A program made the position numbers and the translations under genes. The notes beneath the pieces are model-generated. The model was not told the DNA's origin and did no database searches. It saw only the letters and a list, made by a program, of their open reading frames with translations. A stretch of 64,000 nucleotides of DNA from Thalassospira lucentensis (GTDB taxonomy: Bacteria; Pseudomonadota; Alphaproteobacteria; Rhodospirillales; Thalassospiraceae), in NCBI RefSeq assembly GCF_011806425.1, contig NZ_JAATOV010000003.1, positions 496,001 through 560,000 on the forward strand, given 5' to 3'. Numbering within the stretch: the first letter of the stretch is position 1; every line of letters starts with the position of its first letter. Below are positions 55,270 through 63,689 of the stretch, in pieces.

Positions 55270-55938
55270 ATGGAACTTGATGCTACCTACAAAGCAATGT
55301 TGATGTCGCTTCAGGTCGCAACAGTTTGCGGTTATCTGCTGGGGTCCATTCCGTTTGGTCTTGTCCTGACGCGGATGGCCGGCCTTGGTGATATTCGCAA
55401 AATCGGTTCGGGCAATATTGGCGCGACCAACGTATTGCGCACCGGACGCAAGGGTTTGGCGTTCCTTACCCTGGTTGGGGATGCGGGCAAAGGCGCGTTT
55501 GCGGTTTTGATCATCACCCACTTCATGGGCGTAGAACAGGGCATCTTTGCCGGTGGTGCGGCTGTGTTTGGCCACATGTTCCCGATTTGGCTGCGGTTTA
55601 AGGGCGGCAAGGGTGTCGCCACCACACTTGGTACCCTTACAGCGGTAAACTGGATCATGGGGCTTTGTGCGGCGCTGACATGGCTTGTCATGGCGCTGAT
55701 TTTCCGCATTTCATCGCTGTCGGCATTGGTTGCGATGATTGCTGCCCCGCTTGCGGCATTCTTTATCGCCCATGATCCGGGTGCTGGCTGGCTTGGTGTA
55801 TTTTTGGCCGTAATCGTCTGGTTGGCCCATCACGCCAACATTCGACGCCTTTTGCGCGGCGAAGAACCGAAAATCGGACAAAAGAAAAAAGATGCAGCAT
55901 CTGACGATGACAAGGATGCAGATATTCCTGCGACCTAA
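55270..55938 (+). CDS. plsY: glycerol-3-phosphate acyltransferase PlsY
   Basis: Inner-membrane acyltransferase using acyl phosphate to acylate glycerol-3-phosphate, first step of phospholipid synthesis; 222 aa. Its start lies one base after the pyrC' stop. Motif 1 GSIPFGLVLTRMAG (near 20), the GSGNIGATNVLRTGRK motif, and motif 3 LRFKGGKGVATTLG are all present. Five TM helices and a charged C-terminal tail (EEPKIGQKKKDAASDDDKDAD) that is longer than usual. Confidence 0.95.
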   Translation: MELDATYKAMLMSLQVATVCGYLLGSIPFGLVLTRMAGLGDIRKIGSGNIGATNVLRTGRKGLAFLTLVGDAGKGAFAVLIITHFMGVEQGIFAGGAAVFGHMFPIWLRFKGGKGVATTLGTLTAVNWIMGLCAALTWLVMALIFRISSLSALVAMIAAPLAAFFIAHDPGAGWLGVFLAVIVWLAHHANIRRLLRGEEPKIGQKKKDAASDDDKDADIPAT

Positions 55939-55972
55939 GCCCGCGCCGCACTTTTGAAGTACTTGACGAATT

Positions 55973-56001
55973 AACGCCCGGATGAGCACAATCCGGGCGT
56001 T
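55973..56001 (+). promoter_or_regulatory. hairpin directly abutting the dprA start codon
   Basis: AACGCCCGGAT / ATCCGGGCGTT (55973-55983, 55991-56001), 11-bp perfect stem with 7-base loop; the ATG of dprA begins at 56002, the next base. It may terminate plsY transcription or block ribosome access to dprA; no Shine-Dalgarno is visible outside the stem. Confidence 0.75.
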
Positions 56002-57300
56002 ATGATTTTAAGCAACCAGCAACCTTCGCGATTATCGCAATCGGAACGTCTTTCGCGGATGCGACTGGCGCGCAGTACCAATGTCGGCCCGATTACGTTT
56101 CGCAAGCTTTTGGAACGTTTTGGCACAGCCCGCGCCGCGATAGAGCAACTGCCTGATATCATTGCGAACACCAAAGGCGTGCGCAAAATCGTTCTGGCCA
56201 GCCGGGACGATACGGTTGCCGAGATTGAGCAGGCGCAGAAATGCAATGCCAAGCCGATCATTTGGGGCGATCCGGAATATCCCGCCCTACTCGCACGGAT
56301 TGAAGATGCCCCGCCTTATTTTTACGCCATTGGTCGGCTTGAGCTTTTAACCCGACCATCAATCGGAATGGTGGGCGCGCGCAATGCATCGGCCAATGGA
56401 TGCGGGTTTGCGCGAAAAATCAGCCACACCCTGTGTGGGGCTGGATATGTTGTTGTTTCGGGCATGGCACGCGGCATTGATGGTGCTGCCCATGAAGCCG
56501 CCCTTCAAGCGCCGCAAATCGGCAACCAAAATGACGATGCGGCCGTCGGTGGCACCATTGCGGTTCTTGGCGGCGGTGTGGACGTGATTTACCCGCGCGA
56601 GCACCGCGAACTTTATGAAAAGCTGTGCGAACAAGGCTGCGTCATTTCAGAAATGCCCCCCGGTCTAACCCCGCAAGCGCGCCATTTCCCGCGCCGCAAT
56701 CGTATTATTTCGGGCCTTTCATACGGCACGGTTGTGATTGAGGCCGGACGCAATTCCGGGTCGCTGATCACAGCACGGTTTGCCGCCGAACAAGGGCGCG
56801 ATGTGTTTGCTGTTCCGGGATCACCAACCGATCCACGTGCAGCAGGCCCCAACAGCCTGATCCGGGATGGCGCAATATTATGCGACTCTGCGGATGTGAT
56901 TTTGGATAGTTTGCGTGATGTGATGCAAAACACACATCTTTTTGAAGAATTTCACCAATTCAACACAGAGGCCCGCAACGCGACCACAAATGCCGATCCT
57001 TCGCACTATGACGATATCATGCAATCAATGGCGCGTGACGCCCAAGATACGGGATCAAAAGAACCGGCTGAACCCATTGAAATTGATATGGTTTCCACCG
57101 AATTGCCGCCTGTAGATACCCCTGCTGATCCAAGCGATAAAATTCTCGACCTTTTGTCGACCACACCGCTTCTGATTGATGATCTTATTCGGGCGTCCAA
57201 GCTTCCGGCAAACAGCATTTCGAGTGTTTTGACGGAACTTGAACTTGCAGGAAGGGTTGAACGTCACCCCGGAAATAGGGTATCGCGTATCGCGAAATGA
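56002..57300 (+). CDS. dprA: DNA-processing protein DprA
   Basis: Binds incoming single-stranded DNA and loads RecA in natural transformation; 432 aa. The N-terminal helical region is LSQSERLSRMRLARSTNVGPITFRKLL, the Rossmann-fold core includes IGMVGARNASANG, VVSGMARGIDGAAHEAAL and PRRNRIISGLS, and the C-terminal winged helix (DKILDLLSTTPLLIDDLIRASKLP) follows a linker of about 80 residues. The ATG at 56002 agrees with family N-termini but has no obvious ribosome site, as the hairpin ends at it. Located between plsY and topA, a common order in alphaproteobacteria. Confidence 0.94.
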   Translation: MILSNQQPSRLSQSERLSRMRLARSTNVGPITFRKLLERFGTARAAIEQLPDIIANTKGVRKIVLASRDDTVAEIEQAQKCNAKPIIWGDPEYPALLARIEDAPPYFYAIGRLELLTRPSIGMVGARNASANGCGFARKISHTLCGAGYVVVSGMARGIDGAAHEAALQAPQIGNQNDDAAVGGTIAVLGGGVDVIYPREHRELYEKLCEQGCVISEMPPGLTPQARHFPRRNRIISGLSYGTVVIEAGRNSGSLITARFAAEQGRDVFAVPGSPTDPRAAGPNSLIRDGAILCDSADVILDSLRDVMQNTHLFEEFHQFNTEARNATTNADPSHYDDIMQSMARDAQDTGSKEPAEPIEIDMVSTELPPVDTPADPSDKILDLLSTTPLLIDDLIRASKLPANSISSVLTELELAGRVERHPGNRVSRIAK

Positions 57301-57373
57301 GAGTCGCGTCGAAAGCAGGCGTGACAAATATTGTTGTGATTTGCTGCATTTTGCGCAATCTGATCTGGACATC

Positions 57374-57396
57374 TGACACACTATATATATGTGTCA
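57374..57396. promoter_or_regulatory. operator-like inverted repeat in the topA promoter region
   Basis: TGACACA-ctatatata-TGTGTCA (57374-57380 and 57390-57396) is a 7-9-7 perfect inverted repeat, with an AT-rich TATATAT centre that could serve as a -10 element. It lies 71-93 bases upstream of topA, in the only gene-free stretch before it. Confidence 0.5.
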
Positions 57397-57466
57397 CCTA
57401 TACGGATTATTCGAAACACAGCATAATAATCGCCTTCGGGCGCAAGAACCGGACACGAAAAACGTA

Positions 57467-60139
57467 ATGAATCTTGTCATCGTCGAATCCCCGGCCAAAG
57501 CCAAGACGATCAACAAATATCTCGGTGATGATTATAAGGTATTGGCCTCTTTCGGCCATATCCGCGACCTTCCGTCCAAAGACGGTTCGGTTGATACCGA
57601 CAACGAATTTTCGATGATTTGGGAAACAGACAGCCGGTCTGAAAAGCAGATCCGCGAGATCGCATCGGCTGCACGTGACTCCGACACCATCTACCTCGCG
57701 ACTGACCCGGATCGCGAAGGGGAAGCTATTTCGTGGCACATTCTTGAAGTGCTTGAGCAGAAAAAACTGCTGCGCGGTCGTGATGTCCATCGTGTCGTAT
57801 TTCACGAAATCACCAAAAAAGCGGTGACCGAGGCGATTGCCAACCCGCGTGAACTTAATCAGGAGCTGGTCGACGCCTATTTGGCGCGCCGCGCATTGGA
57901 TTATCTGGTTGGGTTTAACCTGTCGCCGGTCCTGTGGCGAAAACTGCCCGGTTCGCGGTCTGCTGGTCGTGTGCAATCGGTGGCGCTGCGCCTGATTTGT
58001 GAACGCGAAATCGAAATCGAAGCCTTTAAGCCCGATGAATATTGGTCACTGGAAGCTGGCTTTGGCGTTCCGGAAGGCAAGTTTTCGGCCCGCCTGACCC
58101 ATTTGAATGGCGAGAAACTTGATAAACTGGCCCTTGGCAACGAGGACGCCGCCAAGATTGCCAAAGAAAAGGTGGAAGCGCGCAGCTACACGGTTTCAAA
58201 GGTTGATCGCAAAGACGTTAAACGCCGTCCGCAGCCCCCGTTCACCACATCGACCTTGCAGCAGGAAGCATCGCGTAAGCTTGGCTTTGGCGCAAAACGC
58301 ACCATGCAGCTGGCACAGCGCCTGTATGAAGGGGTGGATATCGGCGGCGAGACGGTTGGTTTGATCACCTATATGCGTACCGATGCCGTGATCTTGTCGG
58401 GCGAAGCGCTGGCCGCCGCACGGCGCCTGATTGGCAAGGATTACGGGGATGCGTACCTTCCGGCCAATGCACGTAACTTTGCCAACAAATCAAAGAACGC
58501 GCAAGAAGCCCACGAAGCCATCCGTCCAACCGACCTGTTCCGTCGCCCCGATCAGGTGGCAAGGCATCTCGATAAAGATCAGTTGAACCTGTATACCCTG
58601 ATTTGGAAACGTACCGTTGCCTGTCAGATGGAAGATGCGCGGTTTGATCAGGTTGCGGTTGATTTGTCATCGAATGACAATCACGTTGTTTTACGTGCAA
58701 ACGGCTCTGTCGTTAAGTTTGATGGCTTCTTGAAACTGTATCAGGAAGGCAAGGACGACGAAAAAGACGATGAAAATGATCGCCGTCTGCCGCCGTTAAA
58801 AGAAGGTCAGAAACCTGATCTTGGTAATGTCACGATTGATCAGCACTTCACCCAGCCCCCGCCCCGCTACACCGAGGCGAGCCTGGTTAAGAAGATGGAA
58901 GAACTTGGCATTGGCCGTCCGTCGACCTATGCGTCGATCATTTCGGTTTTGCAGGATCGTAACTATGTCCTGCTGGAGCGTCGTCGCTTTGTCGCCCAGG
59001 ACCGTGGGCGTCTTGTTACGGCCTTCTTGTCGAAATTCTTTGAACGCTATGTTCAGTACAACTTCACAGCGGACCTTGAAAACCAGCTTGATGAAGTGTC
59101 GATGGGCAACCTTGCCTGGAAAGATGTTCTGAAAGATTTCTGGACATCGTTCAAAGGCAATGTTGACGAAGCCAAAGAACTTAAAATTACCGAAGTGCTT
59201 GATGCGCTTCAGGTGATGCTTGAAAATTACCTGTTCCCGGCCCGCGAGGACGGTACAGATCCGCATAAATGCCCCAAATGCGAAGATGGCCAGCTGAGCC
59301 TGAAACTTGGCAAATTTGGTGCGTTCCTTGGCTGTTCGAACTATCCCGATTGTAGTTTCACCCGTCCGTTGGTTGCCAACGAGAATGGGGGGGATTCCGA
59401 ACTTGATGCCGGACCAAAGGTTCTCGGCGTTGACAAGGAAACCGGCAAGGAAATCACCCTGCGCAAAGGCCCATACGGGGTTTATGTGCAGCTCGGTGAA
59501 GAAGAAGAAGTCGAAGGCAAAAACGGCAAACCCAAAAAGGTTAAACCGAAACGCACATCCCTTCCAAAGGGGCTGGAGCCATCGGTTGTTGACCTGTCAA
59601 AGGCCGAAGAACTTTTGACGTTGCCGCGTTTGGTCGGGATTTATCCGGAAACCGGCGAAGAAATGAAGGCCAATGTTGGTCGTTTTGGTCCGTATGTGCA
59701 GGCCGGAAGCATCTTTGCATCGCTTAAGGCCGATGATGATGTTCTGACCATTGGTGAAAACCGCGCCATTACCCTGATCGCCGATAAGCGCGAAAAGGCA
59801 GGCAAGGAAATCGGCAAACATCCCGATGACGGGGAACCGATTTTTGTTGCTGTTGGGCGCTGGGGACCCTTTGTAAAGCATAAGAAAACCATGGCCAATA
59901 TTCGCGATGTCGAACGTGACGACATCACGTTGGAAATGGCGATCAAGGCGATCAAGGAAAAAGAAGCCAAGTCTGGCAAAACCACAAAAGCCGCTGCCAA
60001 GAAACCAGCGGCGAAAAAGACCGCAGACGCAAAGAAGGCCGCCCCGAAAAAAGCGGCCAAGAAAGCGCCGGCTAAAAAGAAAACTGCAAAGAAACCTGCA
60101 GCGAAAAAGACAACCACGAAAAAGGCGGCGGCGACTTAA
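57467..60139 (+). CDS. topA: DNA topoisomerase I
   Basis: Relaxes negative supercoils, type IA; 890 aa. The ATG at 57467 gives MNLVIVESPAKAKTI, the TOPRIM start; 26 upstream codons would be non-family. Key elements are TDPDREGEAISWH (metal-binding acidic cluster), the active-site tyrosine Tyr302 in LITYMRTDAV, and one clear C-terminal zinc ribbon (CPKCEDGQLSLK...FLGCSNYPDC). The last 50 residues are a lysine/alanine/proline repeat tail (KKPAAKK, KKAAPKKAAKKAPAKKK), histone-H1-like, that should increase DNA binding. Followed by rnr after 47 bases. Confidence 0.97.
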   Translation: MNLVIVESPAKAKTINKYLGDDYKVLASFGHIRDLPSKDGSVDTDNEFSMIWETDSRSEKQIREIASAARDSDTIYLATDPDREGEAISWHILEVLEQKKLLRGRDVHRVVFHEITKKAVTEAIANPRELNQELVDAYLARRALDYLVGFNLSPVLWRKLPGSRSAGRVQSVALRLICEREIEIEAFKPDEYWSLEAGFGVPEGKFSARLTHLNGEKLDKLALGNEDAAKIAKEKVEARSYTVSKVDRKDVKRRPQPPFTTSTLQQEASRKLGFGAKRTMQLAQRLYEGVDIGGETVGLITYMRTDAVILSGEALAAARRLIGKDYGDAYLPANARNFANKSKNAQEAHEAIRPTDLFRRPDQVARHLDKDQLNLYTLIWKRTVACQMEDARFDQVAVDLSSNDNHVVLRANGSVVKFDGFLKLYQEGKDDEKDDENDRRLPPLKEGQKPDLGNVTIDQHFTQPPPRYTEASLVKKMEELGIGRPSTYASIISVLQDRNYVLLERRRFVAQDRGRLVTAFLSKFFERYVQYNFTADLENQLDEVSMGNLAWKDVLKDFWTSFKGNVDEAKELKITEVLDALQVMLENYLFPAREDGTDPHKCPKCEDGQLSLKLGKFGAFLGCSNYPDCSFTRPLVANENGGDSELDAGPKVLGVDKETGKEITLRKGPYGVYVQLGEEEEVEGKNGKPKKVKPKRTSLPKGLEPSVVDLSKAEELLTLPRLVGIYPETGEEMKANVGRFGPYVQAGSIFASLKADDDVLTIGENRAITLIADKREKAGKEIGKHPDDGEPIFVAVGRWGPFVKHKKTMANIRDVERDDITLEMAIKAIKEKEAKSGKTTKAAAKKPAAKKTADAKKAAPKKAAKKAPAKKKTAKKPAAKKTTTKKAAAT

Positions 60140-60156
60140 TCGCCGCCTTCCTTTTC
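60127..60156 (+). terminator. weak hairpin across the topA stop codon
   Basis: Eight-bp stem GGCGGCGA / TCGCCGCC (60127-60134, 60140-60147) followed by TTCCTTTTC; the topA TAA lies in the loop. Probably incomplete termination, so rnr may be co-transcribed. Confidence 0.55.
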
Positions 60157-60186
60157 GGGGCACACGATTGAAAGGACGCCGCAAAG

Positions 60187-62628
60187 TTGGCGAACGATAA
60201 AAACGATAAGAAGTACTTCCCGACCCGGGAAGAAATCATTGAGTTCATCGGCATGAGCCCGACACCCGTTGGCAAGCGCGAAATCGCGCGTGCCTTTAAC
60301 ATCAAAGGTGCTGCCAAGATTGAACTTAAAAAAGTCCTGAAAGACCTGAATATTGGCGGCGATGTCGTCAAAGGACGCAGACGGTTTGACAAACCAGACC
60401 GCCTGCCCCCGGTTGATGTTCTTGAAATCACCGGCATTGATGATGACGGCGAAGTTCTTGCCAAACCAAATGTGTGGAAGCACGACTATGAACCGCCGCA
60501 GATCACGGTAAAGTCGATCCGCCGTGGCGGACCAAGTGCACCGGGCATTGGCGACAAAATCTTGGCCAAGCTGCGCTATACCGGCAAGCAAACCTACGAA
60601 GCCAGCATCATGAAGGTTCTGGGCAGCGGACCACAGCGCGTTTTGGGCCTTTATCGCCCGAACGAGCGCGAAGGCCGTGTTGTCCCGACCGACCGCAAAG
60701 ACAGCGGCGAGATCGCCGTGCCACTTGATGATCATCCTGATCTGGAAAGTGGTGCGCTGGTGTTGACCGAAATTCTGCCGGGCAAACATTTTGGATTGCG
60801 CAAAGGCCGGATCACCGAGGTTCTTGGCAATATCAATGAACCCAAATCGATCAGCCTTGTATCGATCCATGCGCGCGGCATTCCGTTTGAATTCCCGCCC
60901 GAAGTCGAATTGCAGGCCCGTGAGTCCAAGGCAACGCCGATGGGCAACCGCACCGATCTTCGCGATATTCCGCTGGTCACCATTGATGGTGCCGATGCGC
61001 GCGACTTTGATGATGCGGTTTGGGCCGAAGCTGACACCGATCCCGAAAACGAAGGCGGTTGGCACCTTATGGTGGCGATTGCCGACGTGTCTTGGTATGT
61101 GCGCCCGGGTGATGCGCTGGACCGTGAAGCGGTAAAACGCGGTAACAGTTGCTATTTCCCGGACCGTGTGGTGCCGATGTTGCCGTTTGAGCTGTCAAAC
61201 GGGTGGTGTTCGCTTGTCCCGCATGAAGATCGCGGCTGTATGGCCGTTGAAATGTGGCTTGATAAAAACGGTCACAAGCTTCGGCATAAGTTCTGTCGTG
61301 GGATGATGCGCTCTGCGGCGCGTTTGACCTATGATCAGGTTCAGCGCGCCATGGATGGCCAGCCAGACGACACAACCGCGCCATTGCTTGATACGGTCAT
61401 CAAACCGCTTTATGGCGCGTTTGACGCGTTCTTACAGGCCCGTAAGCGCCGTGGCGTTTTGGAACTTGATGTTCCTGAGCGCAAGATCGAACTCAATGAT
61501 CAGGGACAGATTGTCGCCATCGCGCCGCGCGCACGGTTTGACAGTCATAAACTGATCGAAGAATTCATGATCGCGGCCAACGTTTGTGCGGCTGAGGAAC
61601 TTGAACGGATCAAGCAACCTTGCATGTATCGTATCCACGATGCCCCAAGCGAGGAAAAGCTTGAAGCCCTTCGTGAATTCCTAGAAGGCGCTGGTTATAC
61701 CTTAAACAAAGCCGCGGTTTTGCGGCCCCGTGATTTTAACCAGATCCTTGAAAAAGCCAAAGACACGCCAGAAGCCGAACTGATCAATACCGTGGTATTG
61801 CGCAGCCAGTCACAGGCGATGTATAGCCCCGATAATATCGGGCACTTTGGCTTGGCGCTGAACAAATATGGGCACTTCACATCCCCGATCCGGCGTTATG
61901 CCGATCTGTTGGTGCATCGCGCGCTGATTGCTGGATTGAAACTGGGCGAAGGTGGCCTGCCGCCCGAAGAAGGCGAACGGTTTGAGCAAATCGGTGCCGA
62001 TATTTCCGGGACCGAGCGCCGCGCGGCCATGGCAGAACGAGACGCCGTTGATCGCTATGTCGCCGCCTATATGGCCGATAAGGTTGGCGCGGAATTCCCT
62101 GGCAAGATTTCAAGCGTTACGCATTTTGGCCTGTTCATCGCGTTGCAGGAAACCGGCGCGGATGGTTTGGTGCCAATTTCCACCCTGCCCGACGATTATT
62201 ACGTGCATGATGCCGCCAATCATATGTTGGTTGGCCAAAATCGTGGCAAGACGTTCCGTCTGGGCGATCAGGTTGTGGTGCGCATTGCCGATGCGGACGC
62301 GGCCACAGGGTCGCTGGCGCTGCGTTTGGCTGAACATGCGGACATCACCCCACGCGATTTGGAAGAACGCCCACGCGGTCGTCGCGGTCAGCAAAAGCGT
62401 CGTGGCAGCCCGGGTGATCGCAGCCATCGTCATGGCAGCAAACCGGGTTTCCGGTCCGGGCCACGTGATGCCAATGGACCCGGCGGAAAATCCGCCACCA
62501 AATCCAAGGGTACTGGCGCGGCAAAAGCCGGCGGCAAAAAGAAAACAACCCCGAAAAAGCAGCGTAAAATGGTTGCATCGAACCGGGTTGCAAGAAGTTC
62601 GGCCAAACGCGGCGATAAACCGCAATAA
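60187..62628 (+). CDS. rnr: ribonuclease R
   Basis: Processive 3'-to-5' exoribonuclease of the RNB family, degrading structured RNA; 813 aa. TTG start at 60187 (MANDKNDKKYFPTREEIIEFI) with AAGGA ten bases upstream; no suitable ATG precedes the conserved SPTPVGKREIARAF segment. Domain order is winged helix, cold-shock domains, the RNB catalytic block with DIPLVTIDGADARDFDDAVWAE (metal-binding aspartates; split here as IDGADARDFDDAV), then an S1 domain (GKISSVTHFGLFIALQETGADGLV, key residues HFGLFI). The C-terminus (from about 735) is a basic, Gly/Lys-rich tail. Confidence 0.96.
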   Translation: MANDKNDKKYFPTREEIIEFIGMSPTPVGKREIARAFNIKGAAKIELKKVLKDLNIGGDVVKGRRRFDKPDRLPPVDVLEITGIDDDGEVLAKPNVWKHDYEPPQITVKSIRRGGPSAPGIGDKILAKLRYTGKQTYEASIMKVLGSGPQRVLGLYRPNEREGRVVPTDRKDSGEIAVPLDDHPDLESGALVLTEILPGKHFGLRKGRITEVLGNINEPKSISLVSIHARGIPFEFPPEVELQARESKATPMGNRTDLRDIPLVTIDGADARDFDDAVWAEADTDPENEGGWHLMVAIADVSWYVRPGDALDREAVKRGNSCYFPDRVVPMLPFELSNGWCSLVPHEDRGCMAVEMWLDKNGHKLRHKFCRGMMRSAARLTYDQVQRAMDGQPDDTTAPLLDTVIKPLYGAFDAFLQARKRRGVLELDVPERKIELNDQGQIVAIAPRARFDSHKLIEEFMIAANVCAAEELERIKQPCMYRIHDAPSEEKLEALREFLEGAGYTLNKAAVLRPRDFNQILEKAKDTPEAELINTVVLRSQSQAMYSPDNIGHFGLALNKYGHFTSPIRRYADLLVHRALIAGLKLGEGGLPPEEGERFEQIGADISGTERRAAMAERDAVDRYVAAYMADKVGAEFPGKISSVTHFGLFIALQETGADGLVPISTLPDDYYVHDAANHMLVGQNRGKTFRLGDQVVVRIADADAATGSLALRLAEHADITPRDLEERPRGRRGQQKRRGSPGDRSHRHGSKPGFRSGPRDANGPGGKSATKSKGTGAAKAGGKKKTTPKKQRKMVASNRVARSSAKRGDKPQ

Positions 62629-62658
62629 CGCGTTACTGCTCAGATCAGATCAAACGAT

Positions 62659-62687
62659 AAAGGGCGGCCAAATGGCCGCCCTTTTGC
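62659..62687. terminator. terminator after rnr
   Basis: Twelve-bp stem AAAGGGCGGCCA / TGGCCGCCCTTT (62659-62670, 62673-62684) with a T after the arm on the plus strand, serving rnr and probably the convergent HPt gene. Confidence 0.87.
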
Positions 62688-62716
62688 GTGGGAATTCCAA
62701 TTTTCGAAATCGTATC

Positions 62717-63505
62717 TTACATCATGGTTTCGATAAATTTCGCCAGATGTTCAGAGGTTTGCTTGCCGCGATTGTTGATGATCGCAACATTGCTTGGCAA
62801 GCCTTCCATATCGGGATGGTTGGCATCAAAGCTGGTCAACAGGCCCAATTTTTTATCAGCCAACGTTTTCATCGCAGCAAGGGCGCGGATCAGTTCGATC
62901 CCGCTTAACCCGTCAAGAACGGCGGCGGTGATGATGGCATCTGGATGGGATTGAACCACGGTTTCAAACGCCTCGACCGCGTTGCGTGCGGTGATGGTGC
63001 GGAACCCTTTTTCGCGCAATTCACGTTGCAGGAAATGCGCCTGTACCGCCGTCGCCGTAACCAGCAAGATTTCCTTGTCATTGGCGGTTGCGGCCGCATC
63101 GTTATCTTTGGTGCCTTCGTCGTCTGCTTTAACGCTTCGGGTCGGCAAGGAACGCAAAATACGCGTTTCTTCATCAGCAGCCGGATTTGCCCCACTTTCG
63201 ATGATTTCGCGGATCCAGCTGGTGAAATCCACCAGCGATGCGGCCTCAAGATCGTTAATTTCGCTCAGATCGGCGATATAATCTTCTAGGCGGTGTGCAA
63301 TCGCCCCAACCAGCGGAAAGCCAAACGATCCAGCCAACCCTTTGACCGTGTGTGCCTCGCGGCGCAGCTCTGCGATGCCTGGCCCGGCCTCATCCATGCC
63401 GCCAGCAACCCGATCGATTGTGGTTTCGATCCGATCGATACGGTCCATGGTGTCCTCAATGAAGTCCTGTTTCAGACTGGCGACGACATCGTCAGCGGTT
63501 CCCAT
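62717..63505 (-). CDS. HPt domain protein fused to a degenerate receiver (pseudo-receiver)
   Basis: 262 aa, start at MGTADD with AAAGGAG six bases upstream; 13 upstream codons are rejected. Residues about 10-110 form an HPt four-helix bundle with phosphoryl-accepting His52 in REAHTVKGLAGSFG. A linker follows (about 110-142), then a CheY-like fold from about 143. In it beta-1 reads ILLVTAT, with no acidic pair; the beta-3 site reads IITAAVLDG, so the phospho-Asp is Ala194. HPt may relay phosphate while the pseudo-receiver binds a partner. Cognate kinase not in the window. Confidence 0.82.
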   Translation of the reverse strand: MGTADDVVASLKQDFIEDTMDRIDRIETTIDRVAGGMDEAGPGIAELRREAHTVKGLAGSFGFPLVGAIAHRLEDYIADLSEINDLEAASLVDFTSWIREIIESGANPAADEETRILRSLPTRSVKADDEGTKDNDAAATANDKEILLVTATAVQAHFLQRELREKGFRTITARNAVEAFETVVQSHPDAIITAAVLDGLSGIELIRALAAMKTLADKKLGLLTSFDANHPDMEGLPSNVAIINNRGKQTSEHLAKFIETMM

Positions 63506-63689
63506 GGGGTACTCCTTTGGCAGGTATTTGATAAGGCTCAACAATCCCGATCACGCGCGGCAGGTGAATTACATTCAATGAATTCTCTTGCTTTGGCGAT
63601 GGAACATCATGATGATGACCACTTGTCTGAATGCCCCTTTTTCGTGCGCGGATCAAGAGCCACGAAAAAGAATTAGGAGTGATCGCCCC

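Noticed and set aside
60136-61065. 309-codon antisense open frame over the 5' part of rnr
   Set aside because: RNase R in the other strand has complete motifs; the antisense protein has no family features.
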